Notes: a model not told the origin generated them from the sequence alone. 64,000 bases of DNA from Roseobacter weihaiensis (GCF_020622345.1 NZ_JACNMO010000010.1:62001-126000), one strand, 5' to 3'; shown: positions 1-10,408, counted from the stretch's first letter. Program-made: numbers and translations.

Positions 1-100
1 TTGCCCTGCTTTGCAACACGAGGCTGTGAGCCGTCCTGTCCCAAGCTTGAGACACCGCGATGAAATACACATGTTTGCCTCTACACAACGGAGTGATCTG

Positions 101-787
101 ATGGCCCAATTGAAAAAAATCCTTTTGGTAGACGATGATGATGACCTGCGCGATGCATTGAGCGAGCAGCTTATCATGACGGAAGATTTTGATGTCTTTG
201 AGGCTGCAAACGGTGCTGATGCAATGGTCCGGGCCAAAGAGGCGCTTTACGATCTCGTCATTCTGGACGTCGGTCTGCCCGACACCGACGGGCGGGAGCT
301 GTGCCGTCTGATGCGCAAGCAGGGAGTGAAAAGCCCGATCCTGATGCTCACCGGGCATGACAGCGATGCCGATACGATCCTTGGTCTGGATGCAGGGGCT
401 AATGATTATGTCAGCAAACCCTTCAAGTTTCCGGTTTTGCTGGCGCGCATCCGGGCGCAGTTACGCCAGCACGAGCAATCCGAGGACGCGGTCTTCCAGC
501 TTGGCCCCTATACGTTCAAGCCCGCGATGAAGACCCTTCTGACCGAAGACGATAAAAAGATCCGGCTGACAGAGAAGGAGACCAATATCCTAAAGTTTCT
601 CTATCGCTCAACCGAGGGGGTTGTGCCACGGGATGTCCTGCTGCACGAGGTGTGGGGCTATAACGCCGGGGTCACCACCCATACGCTCGAAACGCATATT
701 TACCGTCTGCGTCAGAAAATTGAACCAGATCCGTCCAATGCCCGCCTTCTTGTGACCGAATCCGGCGGTTATCGGCTGATCGCATAG
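101..787 (+). CDS. OmpR/PhoB-family response regulator (possibly CenR)
   Basis: Two-component DNA-binding response regulator of 228 residues. The receiver domain (about 5-120) has the acidic cluster DDDDD at 11-15, phospho-acceptor Asp56 in VILDVGLPD, switch Thr84 and Lys106 in DYVSKPF. A winged-helix Trans_reg_C domain fills about 130-227, with THTLETHIYRLRQK as the recognition helix region. An upstream in-frame ATG at 11 would add 30 residues of non-conserved sequence; I chose ATG 101 because the receiver domain starts directly after it and GGAG lies 11 bases upstream. No histidine kinase is next to it. The overall look fits the essential CenR-type regulators of alphaproteobacteria, but that name is an inference from memory. 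Confidence 0.9.
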   Translation: MAQLKKILLVDDDDDLRDALSEQLIMTEDFDVFEAANGADAMVRAKEALYDLVILDVGLPDTDGRELCRLMRKQGVKSPILMLTGHDSDADTILGLDAGANDYVSKPFKFPVLLARIRAQLRQHEQSEDAVFQLGPYTFKPAMKTLLTEDDKKIRLTEKETNILKFLYRSTEGVVPRDVLLHEVWGYNAGVTTHTLETHIYRLRQKIEPDPSNARLLVTESGGYRLIA

Positions 788-896
788 TGGTTTTTCGGAT
801 TTTTGACTTGAATCAATAATCTGTTAACTAAGATTTGCTATTCCATACCCAACCCGCGCATGTCCGGGTCATGACATGCACCTCCCTGTTGGACTT

Positions 897-924
897 GGCC
901 GGGCCTTGTGCCCGGTCTTTTTTT
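897..924 (+). terminator. Rho-independent terminator
   Basis: Stem 897-904 pairs with 910-917 (GCCGGGC core against GCCCGGT, with one G-T pair) around a five-base loop and is followed by seven T at 918-924. It can end the response-regulator transcript or a short RNA that starts in the gap 788-896. Confidence 0.85.
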
Positions 925-1051
925 GTCCCGGAGCAGCGACCGCGATCCTCCTCTTGTCAGCCGTGGAAAAACCTGATGATGAAGGTTGGGCATGGTGCCC
1001 GGCCCGTCAGACGCGTAGGGTGCCGCCAGATCTGAATTGCGGAGTGACCTC

Positions 1052-1840
1052 ATGGCTTTTTCCCTGGCAACCTGGAACATCAATTCTGTCCGCCTGCGCG
1101 AGCCGCTGGTGCTCAAGCTGCTGACCGAAGAAGCCCCTGACGTGCTCTGCCTGCAAGAATGCAAGAGCCCGGTGGAGAAGATGCCGCTCGACGCCTTTGC
1201 GGCGGCTGGATACGCCCATGTGGTGGCACGGGGCCAGAAGGGCTACAACGGGGTGGCCATCCTGTCGAAAATTCCAATGGAGGAAGCGGGATCGGAGGAT
1301 TTCGCCACACTTGGCCATGCCCGCCATATTGCAGGACGTCTGGAGAACGGCGTCACCGTGCATAATTTTTATGTTCCCGCAGGGGGCGATGTTGCGGATC
1401 GCAAGGTGAACGAGAAATTTGGCCAAAAGCTCGATTACCTCACCGGGATGCGGGACTGGTTTCATCAGGACCGACCGCAGAAATCCATTCTGGTGGGCGA
1501 CCTGAACATCGCCCCGCGCGAAGACGATGTCTGGGATCACAAAAAGCTGCTCAAGGTGGTCAGCCATACGCCGGTCGAGGTCGAGCACCTCGCTCAGGCG
1601 CAGGACGCGGGGGGATGGGTGGACCTGACGCGCCGCGACATCCCCGATGGCAGGCTCTACAGTTGGTGGTCCTATCGCGCCCGCGACTGGGATGCGGCGG
1701 ACAAGGGGCGCAGGCTCGATCACATCTGGGCCACGCCCGACATCGCGCAGGCCGGGCACAACAGCCGTATCCTGCGCGAAGCCCGTGGCTGGGAAAAGCC
1801 CAGCGATCACGCCCCGGTATTTGCCAGCTTTGACCTTTGA
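1052..1840 (+). CDS. xth: Exodeoxyribonuclease III
   Basis: Apurinic/apyrimidinic endonuclease and 3'-5' exonuclease of base-excision repair, 262 residues, the usual length for the ExoIII/EEP family. Visible motifs are ATWNINSVR at the N-terminus, the metal-binding LQECK (Glu about 37), the GDLNIAP block around 155, LDHIWA, and the catalytic SDHAPV near the C-terminus. An in-frame TTG at 1037 would add five residues; ATG 1052 is preferred because GGAG sits at 1041-1044, eight bases upstream. It lies alone between a terminator and the promoter of the next operon, so it is probably monocistronic. Confidence 0.96.
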   Translation: MAFSLATWNINSVRLREPLVLKLLTEEAPDVLCLQECKSPVEKMPLDAFAAAGYAHVVARGQKGYNGVAILSKIPMEEAGSEDFATLGHARHIAGRLENGVTVHNFYVPAGGDVADRKVNEKFGQKLDYLTGMRDWFHQDRPQKSILVGDLNIAPREDDVWDHKKLLKVVSHTPVEVEHLAQAQDAGGWVDLTRRDIPDGRLYSWWSYRARDWDAADKGRRLDHIWATPDIAQAGHNSRILREARGWEKPSDHAPVFASFDL

Positions 1841-1865
1841 AAAACGGATATTCCGCCCATATACT
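1837..1865 (+). promoter_or_regulatory. Predicted sigma-70 promoter for the thioredoxin-TPR operon
   Basis: TTGAAA at 1837-1842 and TATACT at 1860-1865 are separated by 17 bases; each hexamer matches consensus at five of six positions. The -35 overlaps the stop codon of the exonuclease gene. Transcription would start near 1872, giving a leader of about 23 bases before ATG 1895. Confidence 0.6.
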
Positions 1866-1894
1866 TCCAAGCGCCCATGTAGAAGGACGATGAC

Positions 1895-2812
1895 ATGATG
1901 GACCTGAACCTCGGGGCTGCACCGGCAGCCGATGACCTTATCAAAGACGCTACCGAAGCCAGCTTCATGGCGGATGTGGTGGAGGCGTCTCAGACCGTTC
2001 CGGTGATTGTCGATTTCTGGGCGCCCTGGTGTGGCCCGTGCAAGACCCTGGGACCCCAACTGGAAGAGGCCGTACGGGCGGCCAAGGGCGCCGTCAAAAT
2101 GGTCAAGGTGAATGTGGATGAGGCCCAGATGATTGCGGGTCAGTTGCAGATTCAGTCGATCCCCACCGTCTATGCGTTTCACAAGGGCCAGCCGATTGAC
2201 GGGTTTCAGGGTGCCTTGCCCGCCTCCGAAATCAAGGAATTCATCGACCGTGTGGTGAAGGCGTCGGGCGGTGAGGCGCCGGGCGACGGGTTGGCTGATG
2301 CGGTTGCCGCGGCCGAGGATATGCTGGCAGAAGGCGCCGTCACGGATGCCGCGCAGACCTTTTCAGCCGTTCTGGGCGAGGATGAAAAACATGCAGGCGC
2401 GTATGGTGGCCTGGTGCGGGCGCACATCGCTCTGGGTGAGCTGGACCAGGCCGAAGCGATCCTGAACGGCGCACCTGCCGAAATCTCCAAGGCCCCTGAG
2501 CTTGAAGCCGCCTTTGCCCAGCTTGAACTGGCGCGCCAGGCAGAAGGTGCAGGCCCGGTGGGGGAACTGAAAGCGGCGGTCGAGGCGGATCCTGACAACC
2601 ACCAGGCACGGTTTGATCTGGCGCAGGCGATGCACGCCAATCAGGATATCGAAGGCGCAGTGGCCGAGTTGCTGGAGCTTTTCCGTCGCGACAGGGATTG
2701 GAATGATGGCGCGGCAAAGACCCAACTTTTCACGATATTCGAAGCGCTTAAGCCAAATGATCCGGTTGTGCTGAACGGCAGACGCAAATTGAGCTCTATG
2801 ATATTTGCCTGA
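1895..2812 (+). CDS. Thioredoxin-TPR protein (YbbN/CnoX-like co-chaperone)
   Basis: A 305-residue protein with an N-terminal thioredoxin domain (about 20-125) followed by TPR-like helical repeats (about 140-300). The redox motif WCGPCK is intact (Cys46, Cys49), unlike the E. coli protein where it is altered. Proteins of this build (YbbN, renamed CnoX) act as redox-linked holdases that hand unfolded clients to chaperonins. AGAAGGA at 1881-1887 supports ATG 1895; ATG 1898 follows at once and is an equal alternative. It heads a compact group with the LON-domain and Trm112 genes downstream, which suggests a protein quality-control role. Function is inferred from domain order. Confidence 0.9.
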   Translation: MMDLNLGAAPAADDLIKDATEASFMADVVEASQTVPVIVDFWAPWCGPCKTLGPQLEEAVRAAKGAVKMVKVNVDEAQMIAGQLQIQSIPTVYAFHKGQPIDGFQGALPASEIKEFIDRVVKASGGEAPGDGLADAVAAAEDMLAEGAVTDAAQTFSAVLGEDEKHAGAYGGLVRAHIALGELDQAEAILNGAPAEISKAPELEAAFAQLELARQAEGAGPVGELKAAVEADPDNHQARFDLAQAMHANQDIEGAVAELLELFRRDRDWNDGAAKTQLFTIFEALKPNDPVVLNGRRKLSSMIFA

Positions 2813-2839
2813 TGCTTCGGGCGGGCTAGGTCCAACCTC

Positions 2840-3484
2840 ATGATTAAAGCTGCTGAGCTGCCGGACACAATTGCGATATTTCCCCTCACCGGGGCGCTGT
2901 TGTTGCCACGCGCGCGTTTACCACTTCACATCTTCGAACCGCGATACCTTCAGATGTTGGAAGATGCCTTGAAAACACCTGGCCGTCTGATCGGTATGAT
3001 CCAGCCCAATGAGGTGCCGGGGCGCAATGGCAACGGTCTTCATACGATCGGCTGCGCGGGGCGGGTCATGCAGTTTTCCGAGACAGAAGACGGTCGCTAT
3101 CTCATCACGCTGGGCGGTGCCTCGCGCTTTCGGGTGATAAAGGAAGTTGAAGGGTTTACGCCCTACCGTCGCTGTGATGTGGCCTGGGATGGATTTGACC
3201 GCGACCTCGGGCCAGAGGAAAAAGACCCCGGATTTGTGCGCGAGAGCTTTTTGACGCTGCTGGGGCGCTACTTTGATGCGCGCGAGCTGTCGGCGGATTG
3301 GGAAACGCTGAAGGAAGCGGATGATGAGCTTTTGGTGAATTCACTGTCGATGATGCTGGATTTCGACCCGGAGGACAAGCAGGCGCTGCTCGAAGCGCCA
3401 TCGCTCTCCACGCGGCGCGAGACGCTTGTCACCTTGTTGGAATACCAGCTGCGCGGCGGGCAGGAAAGTGAGATGATGCAATGA
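2840..3484 (+). CDS. LON substrate-binding domain protein
   Basis: A 214-residue stand-alone version of the N-terminal (LAN/PUA-like) domain of Lon protease, without ATPase or peptidase parts. The typical opening [20 protein letters not shown] and FEPRYLQML are near residues 10-40, and the C-terminal helical part ends in the YQL segment. Such proteins are common in proteobacteria, but their role is poorly known; binding of unfolded or specific substrates is assumed by analogy with Lon. The gene starts 27 bases after the thioredoxin-TPR gene, and its stop overlaps the Trm112 start by four bases (ATGA), so the three are probably cotranscribed and translationally coupled. Confidence 0.88.
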   Translation: MIKAAELPDTIAIFPLTGALLLPRARLPLHIFEPRYLQMLEDALKTPGRLIGMIQPNEVPGRNGNGLHTIGCAGRVMQFSETEDGRYLITLGGASRFRVIKEVEGFTPYRRCDVAWDGFDRDLGPEEKDPGFVRESFLTLLGRYFDARELSADWETLKEADDELLVNSLSMMLDFDPEDKQALLEAPSLSTRRETLVTLLEYQLRGGQESEMMQ

Positions 3485-3666
3485 CGGATCACGACGTGGC
3501 CTTTGATCGGCGTATGCTTGAAGCGTTGATCTGCCCGCGCAGCCAGACCACTTTGGAATACGATGCAGAGCGGCAGGAATTGATCTCCAAAGCCGCAAAC
3601 CTTGCCTATCCGATCCGCAATGGCATACCGGTGATGCTGGTGGATGAAGCGCGCATCCTCGACTAG
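3481..3666 (+). CDS. Trm112 family protein (YcaR-like)
   Basis: A 61-residue protein with the Trm112 pattern: LEALICP-type segment at 13-19, a central strand region, then [21 protein letters not shown] at the end. Eukaryotic Trm112 activates methyltransferases; the bacterial family is small and largely uncharacterised. Only one cysteine of the zinc-ribbon set remains here (Cys18), which is usual for this bacterial branch, so zinc binding is doubtful. It begins inside the stop of the LON-domain gene (ATGA), and its TAG shares bases with the stop codon of the convergent hydroxylase gene. Confidence 0.88.
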   Translation: MTDHDVAFDRRMLEALICPRSQTTLEYDAERQELISKAANLAYPIRNGIPVMLVDEARILD

Positions 3667-4889
3667 AGCTTCTGGCCTTTCAGCAGTCGCGGCAAATCCC
3701 CAGTGAGGCCGGCGGCTTCGCGGATGAAAGCACGGCGGAGAGAGGGCATGTTACCAACAATCCCCATGCCGACATCGCGCAGTGTGCGAAGCACAGGGTT
3801 ATCGTTTGAAAACAGCCGGTTAAACGTGTCCGTGGCCAGCGCCAGCGTGGTGTTGTCAAACCGCCGCCAGGTCTGATAGCGGGTCAATACCGCCGCCGCT
3901 CCGATGTCTTCGCCGCGCCGCAGCGCATCTGTCAGAACCTCGGCCAGTGCGGCGACATCCCGCACGCCCGCATTCAGGCCTTGCCCGGCGATCGGATGCA
4001 CCCCGTGCGCGGCGTCTCCCACCAGCGCGATCCGTGGTGCGACCAGGCTATTGGCCAGCGACAGAGACAGCGGATAGGTAAACCGCTCACCTGCCAGTGA
4101 AAAACCCCCAAGAAAACTGCCAAACCGGGGTCGCAGAACGCTGAGGTAATCCTCGACGCTCATGGCGTTGATCTGACGGGCGTTGTCATGCGTTTCGCTC
4201 CACACGATGGAGGATCTGTTGCCGGTCAGTGGCAAGATCGCCAGCGGACCTGGCGGCATGAAGAACTGATGGGCAATGCCGTGATGCGGTCGTTCATGCT
4301 CTACCGCGCAGACCAGCGCCGTCTGACCATAATCCCAGCCGGTGCGGGTGATGCCGGCCCGCGTGGCCGTGCCCGATCCCCGACCATCGCAGCCCACCAA
4401 CAGCTTGCCGCGCAGGGCCTTGCCCGAGGCCAGCGTGACCGTGACCCCGGTGGCGTCCGTTTCCTGTGACACCACCGTTTCACCGCTCAACTGCTTGATA
4501 CCCTTGTGCTTTTTCAACGCGTCTAGCAGCACCGGGCGCAGGTGTCTGTCCTCAACCATGTAGCCCATCGGGCCTTCTTCGATCTCGGCGTGGTCGAAGT
4601 GCATGAAAAAGGGCGAAGGCCCTTCGCCCGCGCGTCCGTCGGTGACCTTGATGTCCAGCATCGGTTGCGCGTCACCAACCAGATCGTCCCAGACACCGAT
4701 CCCTTGCAGCAGTCGGGTCGAGGTCAGCGCCATCGCGTAGGACCGGCCGTCAAATCCGCTGCTTTTGCGTCTTTTGAGAGGCAGGGCGTCGATCACGGTC
4801 ACGCGCTGCCCCACCTCTGCCAGGGCCAGTGCCAGGGCGGGGCCGTTCAGCCCGCCGCCAACGATCAGGATATCACAATCAGAACTCAT
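3663..4889 (-). CDS. UbiH/UbiF/COQ6-family FAD-dependent hydroxylase
   Basis: Flavin monooxygenase of 408 residues expected to hydroxylate the aromatic ring during ubiquinone synthesis. The Rossmann motif [15 protein letters not shown] is at about 9-23, the NAD(P)H/FAD DG motif [10 protein letters not shown] is near 155, and the FAD ribityl motif [18 protein letters not shown] is near 290. The open frame extends far upstream, but ATG 4889 places the Rossmann fold at the N-terminus as in all members. Which ring position it modifies cannot be told from sequence alone; alphaproteobacteria often use UbiL- or UbiM-type enzymes. It is divergent from the amidase gene with 84 bases between the starts. 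Confidence 0.88.
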   Translation of the reverse strand: MSSDCDILIVGGGLNGPALALALAEVGQRVTVIDALPLKRRKSSGFDGRSYAMALTSTRLLQGIGVWDDLVGDAQPMLDIKVTDGRAGEGPSPFFMHFDHAEIEEGPMGYMVEDRHLRPVLLDALKKHKGIKQLSGETVVSQETDATGVTVTLASGKALRGKLLVGCDGRGSGTATRAGITRTGWDYGQTALVCAVEHERPHHGIAHQFFMPPGPLAILPLTGNRSSIVWSETHDNARQINAMSVEDYLSVLRPRFGSFLGGFSLAGERFTYPLSLSLANSLVAPRIALVGDAAHGVHPIAGQGLNAGVRDVAALAEVLTDALRRGEDIGAAAVLTRYQTWRRFDNTTLALATDTFNRLFSNDNPVLRTLRDVGMGIVGNMPSLRRAFIREAAGLTGDLPRLLKGQKL

Positions 4890-4973
4890 AGCTCTGAATA
4901 TGGCCAGCTGCGGGGGATTGTCCATGCGCGCTTGCGTCGCTACCTTCGGCGTCATCAAAAGGCGGGATAAAGC

Positions 4974-6302
4974 ATGCAAGACTGGCTCAGGATGACAGCG
5001 GCGGATTTGGGCCGGGCAATTGGTGCGGGTGCGGTTGATCCCGTCGCGCTGACGGAAACCTATCTTGATGCCATCGATGGGCATCCTTTGCGGGACCGCA
5101 TCTACGCGCGGGTCACAGCGGAGCGGGCCCTTGCCGAGGCGCAGGCCGCGGCAGAGCGGGCGCGTGCGGGCCACAGGCTGTCGTTGCTTGACGGGGTGCC
5201 GATCAGTTGGAAAGATCTTTTCGATACTGCCGGTGTTGCCACCGAAGCAGGCTCCGCGCTGCTTGAGGGGCGGGTGCCGGACCGGGATGCTGTTGTCTTG
5301 GAGAACGCCACGGCAGCGGGGTTGGTCTGCCTTGGCAAGACCCATATGAGCGAGCTCGCCTTTTCCGGGCTGGGCTATAACCCCAGCACGGCGACACCCC
5401 CCTGCGTGAACGATGCAGAGGCCGTGCCCGGTGGGTCGTCCTCCGGCGCGGCTGCCTCTGTTGCTTTTGACCTGGCGGCCGCGGGTATCGGCTCTGACAC
5501 GGGGGGGTCCGTGCGCATTCCGTCAGCCTGGAACGATCTGGTGGGTCTGAAAACCACCAGCGGCCGTCTGAGCCTGGAAGGGGTTGTCCCACTGGCGCTC
5601 CGGTTCGACACGGTTGGCCCTCTGTGCCGCTCGGTCGAGGACGCCGCATTGCTGCTGGCAGCACTAGAGGGGCGGAAACCTGCCGACCTTGAGGGCGCGT
5701 CGCTTGAGGGCAAGCGTTTTGCCATCCTCAAGACCGTGGCTTTTGAGGATATGCGCGATGCTCCGCTGGAGGCTTTTCAGGACGCAGTTGTCAAGCTGAC
5801 GGCCGCCGGGGCGCATCTCCGCCATATCGAGGTGCCGGAGATCGCAGAGGCCATGAAACTGACAAGCTGTGTTTATACATCAGAGGCTTACGGCCTCTGG
5901 CGGGATGTGATCGAGGCCAACCCTGAGGCGATGTACGGTGAGATTCTCAGCCGTTTCCGGCTGGGCAAGAATCACTCAGGGCCCGACTATGTCGCCGCCT
6001 GGGCCGCCTTGGAGCAGGCCCGCGGTGCCTATGACAGGGCCACATCGGGGTATGACGCGGTCTTGCTGCCCACGGCCCCGATCCTGCCCCCGAATCTTGA
6101 GCGTTTGAACGGGGATCACGACTATTACGTGACTGAAAACCTGCTGTCGCTGCGCAACACGCGCATCGGGAATCTCATGGGTGTGTGCGCGCTGAGCCTG
6201 CCGACGCAGACCCCAAGTTGCGGCCTGATGATGATGGGCCAACCCAATTGCGAAGAAGCCCTGCTGCGCGTGGGCGCGGCTGTCGAAAGGGCATTGGCTT
6301 AA
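4974..6302 (+). CDS. Amidase signature family protein
   Basis: A 442-residue amidase-signature hydrolase. The Ser-Ser-Lys triad is visible: Lys in ISWKDLF (about 75), Ser in the GGSSSGAAA block (about 150) and Ser in GSDTGGSVRIP (about 172). The family hydrolyses small amides, and GatA belongs to it, but GatB and GatC are absent here and the C-terminal part is not GatA-like, so this is a free-standing amidase of unknown substrate. ATG 4974 has a purine-rich AAGGCGGGA 14-6 bases upstream; ATG 4992 is a possible later start. No partner gene points to a pathway. Confidence 0.88.
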   Translation: MQDWLRMTAADLGRAIGAGAVDPVALTETYLDAIDGHPLRDRIYARVTAERALAEAQAAAERARAGHRLSLLDGVPISWKDLFDTAGVATEAGSALLEGRVPDRDAVVLENATAAGLVCLGKTHMSELAFSGLGYNPSTATPPCVNDAEAVPGGSSSGAAASVAFDLAAAGIGSDTGGSVRIPSAWNDLVGLKTTSGRLSLEGVVPLALRFDTVGPLCRSVEDAALLLAALEGRKPADLEGASLEGKRFAILKTVAFEDMRDAPLEAFQDAVVKLTAAGAHLRHIEVPEIAEAMKLTSCVYTSEAYGLWRDVIEANPEAMYGEILSRFRLGKNHSGPDYVAAWAALEQARGAYDRATSGYDAVLLPTAPILPPNLERLNGDHDYYVTENLLSLRNTRIGNLMGVCALSLPTQTPSCGLMMMGQPNCEEALLRVGAAVERALA

Positions 6303-6408
6303 AAGCCACAAATTCTGACAAATCTGCGCGTTTTTGTGGACGCAGGCGGCTGTCTTGGGTACCTTGGCTATAACGGGACGCAAACGATCCCGATCTGAGG
6401 CAGTTCTG

Positions 6409-7593
6409 ATGATGTATCCTGAGCGGTTTTCGAACCTTCCGGCACATGCATGGCCGCGTTTGCGCGATCTATTGGACGTTTATGAGGGCGGCGGCCCCGC
6501 TATTCACATGACCATTGGCGAGCCCAAGCACGCCTTTCCCGCCTGGGTCACCGATGTCATCACCGAGCATGCGGCGGGCTTTAACAGTTATCCGCCCAAT
6601 GATGCGGCCCCCGAGTTGCGTCAGGCGGTGGCGAGCTTCGTGCACCGTCGCTACGGCGTGGCGGTTGACGCCGACACGCAGGTGATGGCGCTGAACGGCA
6701 CGCGTGAAGGGCTCTACAACGCCGCGATGGCGCTCTGTCCCGAGACCAAGAACGGCGAAAAGCCCGCCATCCTGATGCCAAACCCGTTCTACCAGGTCTA
6801 TATGATCGCGGCCCTTTCGATCACGGCTGATCCGATCATGGTGCCAGCGACGGCACAAACGAACCATTTGCCCGATTTCACCGGTCTCGCGCCGGAGGTG
6901 CTGAACCGCACGACCGCCGCCTATATCTGTTCCCCGGCGAACCCCCAGGGGGCGGTCGCAACGGCTGAATACTGGCGTGCGTTGATCGGGCTGGCGGAAC
7001 AATATGATTTCAAGGTCTTTGCCGATGAGTGCTATTCCGAGATTTATCGCGGCGCCCCGCCGGCTGGAGCCTTGCAGGTTGCGCAGGATATGGGGGCAGA
7101 TCCGGACCGCGTGGTGATTTTCCATTCGCTGTCCAAGCGGTCAAATCTGCCGGGCCTGCGCTCAGGCTTCGTGGCCAGTGGGGCCAGGAACATTGCTGAG
7201 ATCAAGCAACTGAGGAACTATGCAGGCGCGCCGTTGCCCCTGCCGTTGCAAATGGCTGCCGCTGCCGTCTGGAACGACGAGGTGCATGTGACCGAGAACC
7301 GCGCGCTCTACGTTGAAAAATACGAGATTGCGGATCGCCTGCTGGGCAATGTGCCCGGCTACGCCAGCCCGGAGGCCGGGTTCTTCCTCTGGCTGCCGGT
7401 TGAGAATGATGAGGATGCGGCCGTCAGGCTGTGGTGCGAGGCGGGCGTGCGGGTGCTGCCGGGCGGGTATCTGGCACAGGACTATAACGGGGTGAATCCC
7501 GGTCAAGGGTATATCAGGGCCGCCATGGTGGCCCCAAAAGCGGACACAGAGCGCGGTATCGAATTGATCCGCGACTGTCTCTATCCGCGATAA
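6409..7593 (+). CDS. PLP-dependent aminotransferase, DapC-like
   Basis: A 394-residue class I/II aminotransferase. The PLP lysine is in [16 protein letters not shown] (about 240), with [16 protein letters not shown] and ADECYSEIY as cofactor-site segments. The [15 protein letters not shown] wording is typical of N-succinyldiaminopimelate aminotransferase (DapC), so a role in lysine and peptidoglycan precursor synthesis is likely, and dapB is elsewhere in the window. GAGG at 6397-6400 supports ATG 6409; ATG 6412 is next to it. FtsK follows within 20 bases, so the two may share a transcript. Confidence 0.85.
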   Translation: MMYPERFSNLPAHAWPRLRDLLDVYEGGGPAIHMTIGEPKHAFPAWVTDVITEHAAGFNSYPPNDAAPELRQAVASFVHRRYGVAVDADTQVMALNGTREGLYNAAMALCPETKNGEKPAILMPNPFYQVYMIAALSITADPIMVPATAQTNHLPDFTGLAPEVLNRTTAAYICSPANPQGAVATAEYWRALIGLAEQYDFKVFADECYSEIYRGAPPAGALQVAQDMGADPDRVVIFHSLSKRSNLPGLRSGFVASGARNIAEIKQLRNYAGAPLPLPLQMAAAAVWNDEVHVTENRALYVEKYEIADRLLGNVPGYASPEAGFFLWLPVENDEDAAVRLWCEAGVRVLPGGYLAQDYNGVNPGQGYIRAAMVAPKADTERGIELIRDCLYPR

Positions 7594-7612
7594 AATGAAG
7601 GGTAAAAAGAGT

Positions 7613-10408
7613 ATGGCATATCAGACGCGTGGACGCGATCCGCTGTTCGACAGCAACATGGCCGAGGCGATGGAAAAACGCGGCAAGGAACTTCTCGGTC
7701 TGATCCTGATTGCCTTGGGGCTGATGGCCTGCGCGATGATTGCATCTTACACGCCGGACGACCCCAACTGGATGGTTTCCACCGATGCGCCGACGCAGAA
7801 CTGGATGGGCCGGATCGGTGCGTCGATTGCGGCGCCGCTCTTTATGATCGTGGGCTGGGGGGCCTGGGGGCTCGGCATCGTTCTGCTGGTCTGGGGTGCG
7901 CGGTTTGCGCTCCATCTGGGCGCGGAGCGGGCGCTGGGCCGTTTGATCTTTGCCCCCATCGCCATCGCCTTTGGCTCGATCTATGCCGCGACCCTGACGC
8001 CTGCCGGCAACTGGCTGGACACGCATAGCTTTGGTTTGGGAGGTCTTTTCGGGGACACGGTGATGGGGGCGCTGCTGACCCTTTTACCCATCGGATCGAC
8101 CTTTACGGTCAAGTTGATGTCCTTGCTCATGGCCTTGGGTATCATTGTCTTTGGCGGGTTCGTGCTTGGCTTCACCCGGCCCGAAGTCCTGCGGATCGGC
8201 AGGTTCCTGATAACCGGTCTTATCTTGATCTACGCAGGTGTGATGACCGTGCTGGGGCGCAGCGCGCAAGGGGCCGTCGCAACGGCGCAAGGGTTGTCTG
8301 CGCGTCATGCGGAACGTCGGGCGCAGGCGCAGGAGGCCCGAGCGGCGGCCGTCGTGCAGACCGAAGTTGCCCCGCTGCCGGAGGGGGCCGATTTTCAGAT
8401 GCTGGAGACGGAGGCAAAACCGGGCCTGTTCTCGCGCATGCCGGGGTTGATCCGAAGGCCGGATGCGATGCCCGAACCTGAACTGGTCGAACAACCTGAC
8501 GATGCGGGCTTTGTCGAAGCGCCCGGCGAGGAGCGGATCAAGGCGCGCATCGCCGATGTCATCAAATCCCGCATGCGCTCCGGCACGGCGATCCATACGC
8601 CTGTCACAGCGCCCTTGACACGGGGGCGCGGCAGGGGCCCGGACCCGCTGGTCCTTGATACCGCGCCCGGACGTGCCGAGCCGCCGCTGACAGCCTCCAG
8701 CCTGCCGAAGTCTACGGCCACCCTGCAAGAACCCGAAGACATGGGGATGGAACCAGAAATGCTCCCCGAGATGCCGGAGATTCCCGTGGCCGCGCCGCGC
8801 CGTGTCGTACAGCAGCCGGTGCGCAAGCCGGTTCAACCCTCGCGCCGGGCGCAGGCCGAGGCGCAACCAGCCCTGTCCTTTGACGACACGCATCCGGGCT
8901 TTGAATTGCCCCCTCTGAATCTCCTGGAGAATCCCATCGATATTCCCCGTCTGCAGCTCAGCGATGAGGCGTTGGAGGAAAACGCGCGGATGTTGGAATC
9001 TGTTCTGGACGACTACGGCGTAAAGGGTGAAATCGTTGCCGTGCGCCCCGGCCCGGTTGTCACGATGTACGAACTCGAACCTGCCCCCGGTCTCAAGGCC
9101 AGCCGTGTGATCGGTCTGGCCGATGATATCGCCCGGTCGATGGCAGCGCTGTCTGCGCGGGTCTCCACCGTGCCGGGACGGTCGGTCATCGGGATCGAGC
9201 TGCCCAATGACAGCCGCGAGAAAGTTGTGCTGCGCGAGATCCTCTCGGCCCGCGATTTCGGGGACAGCAACATGCGCCTGCCGCTGGCGCTTGGCAAGGA
9301 TATCGGTGGTGATCCGGTGGTTGCCAACCTGGCAAAGATGCCGCACCTGCTGATTGCAGGGACAACCGGTTCGGGTAAATCCGTGGCGATCAACACCATG
9401 ATCCTGTCATTGCTCTACAAGCTGACGCCCGAAGAATGCCGGATGATCATGATCGACCCCAAGATGCTGGAACTCAGCGTTTATGACGGCATTCCGCACC
9501 TGCTCTCGCCCGTTGTCACAGACCCCAAGAAGGCCGTCGTGGCGCTGAAATGGGTCGTGGGCGAGATGGAAGAGCGCTACCGCAAGATGTCCAAGATGGG
9601 GGTGCGCAACATCGAAGGCTTCAACGGTCGCGTGCGCGAAGCGCTTGCCAAGGGCGAGATGTTCAGCCGCACGGTACAGACCGGGTTTGATGAGGACACG
9701 GGCGAGCCGATCTTTGAGACCGAAGAGAACACACCCGTCGCGCTGCCCTATATCGTGGTCATCGTCGATGAGATGGCGGACCTGATGATGGTCGCGGGCA
9801 AGGAGATCGAGGCCTGCATCCAGCGTCTGGCGCAGATGGCGCGGGCCTCAGGCATTCACCTGATCATGGCCACGCAACGCCCGTCGGTGGACGTCATCAC
9901 CGGCACGATCAAGGCCAACTTCCCCACGCGGATTTCTTTTCAGGTGACGTCGAAAATCGACAGCCGGACGATCCTCGGCGAGATGGGGGCGGAGCAGCTC
10001 CTGGGCATGGGCGACATGCTTTACATGGCGGGTGGGGCCAAGATCACCCGCTGTCACGGGCCGTTTGTCTCGGATGAGGAGGTCGAGGAAATCGTCAACC
10101 ACCTCAAAGCCTATGGCGAGCCGGACTACGTCAGCGGCGTTGTCGAGGGCCCTTCCGAGGACAGCGAAAACAGCATTGACGAGGTGCTGGGGCTTGGTGG
10201 GAACACCGACGGAGAAGATGCGCTTTACGATACCGCCGTGCAGGTAGTGCTGAAGGACCGCAAATGCTCTACCAGCTATATCCAGCGCAAGCTGGCCATC
10301 GGGTACAACAAGGCTGCACGTCTGGTTGAGCAGATGGAAGAGCAGGGCCTTGTGTCTCCCGCAAATCATGTGGGCAAACGCGAAATTCTGGTGCCGGAAC
10401 AGGGCTAA
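7613..10408 (+). CDS. ftsK: DNA translocase FtsK
   Basis: Septum-anchored motor that pumps chromosome ends through the closing division site and activates XerCD at dif. About 931 residues: four or so membrane helices at 25-190, a proline- and charge-rich linker at about 210-430, the RecA-type motor with Walker A GTTGSGKS (Lys589) and Walker [13 protein letters not shown], and a C-terminal winged-helix gamma domain (about 860-925) that reads the KOPS DNA signal. ATG 7613 has AAGGG at 7598-7602; ATG 7595 is in frame and cannot be excluded. LolA follows after 97 bases, an arrangement also seen in other proteobacteria. Confidence 0.96.
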   Translation: MAYQTRGRDPLFDSNMAEAMEKRGKELLGLILIALGLMACAMIASYTPDDPNWMVSTDAPTQNWMGRIGASIAAPLFMIVGWGAWGLGIVLLVWGARFALHLGAERALGRLIFAPIAIAFGSIYAATLTPAGNWLDTHSFGLGGLFGDTVMGALLTLLPIGSTFTVKLMSLLMALGIIVFGGFVLGFTRPEVLRIGRFLITGLILIYAGVMTVLGRSAQGAVATAQGLSARHAERRAQAQEARAAAVVQTEVAPLPEGADFQMLETEAKPGLFSRMPGLIRRPDAMPEPELVEQPDDAGFVEAPGEERIKARIADVIKSRMRSGTAIHTPVTAPLTRGRGRGPDPLVLDTAPGRAEPPLTASSLPKSTATLQEPEDMGMEPEMLPEMPEIPVAAPRRVVQQPVRKPVQPSRRAQAEAQPALSFDDTHPGFELPPLNLLENPIDIPRLQLSDEALEENARMLESVLDDYGVKGEIVAVRPGPVVTMYELEPAPGLKASRVIGLADDIARSMAALSARVSTVPGRSVIGIELPNDSREKVVLREILSARDFGDSNMRLPLALGKDIGGDPVVANLAKMPHLLIAGTTGSGKSVAINTMILSLLYKLTPEECRMIMIDPKMLELSVYDGIPHLLSPVVTDPKKAVVALKWVVGEMEERYRKMSKMGVRNIEGFNGRVREALAKGEMFSRTVQTGFDEDTGEPIFETEENTPVALPYIVVIVDEMADLMMVAGKEIEACIQRLAQMARASGIHLIMATQRPSVDVITGTIKANFPTRISFQVTSKIDSRTILGEMGAEQLLGMGDMLYMAGGAKITRCHGPFVSDEEVEEIVNHLKAYGEPDYVSGVVEGPSEDSENSIDEVLGLGGNTDGEDALYDTAVQVVLKDRKCSTSYIQRKLAIGYNKAARLVEQMEEQGLVSPANHVGKREILVPEQG

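Noticed and set aside
1007-2182. 391-codon open frame on the minus strand over xth and the thioredoxin gene
   Set aside because: Spans two well-supported genes and their promoter in antisense; no motif.
4974-6302. GatA subunit of the Glu-tRNA(Gln) amidotransferase
   Set aside because: Shares the amidase triad, but gatB and gatC are absent and the C-terminal half does not read like GatA.
8084-9346. 420-codon open frame on the minus strand inside ftsK
   Set aside because: Lies opposite the FtsK linker and motor start; low-complexity Arg/His/Gln product with no homology features.
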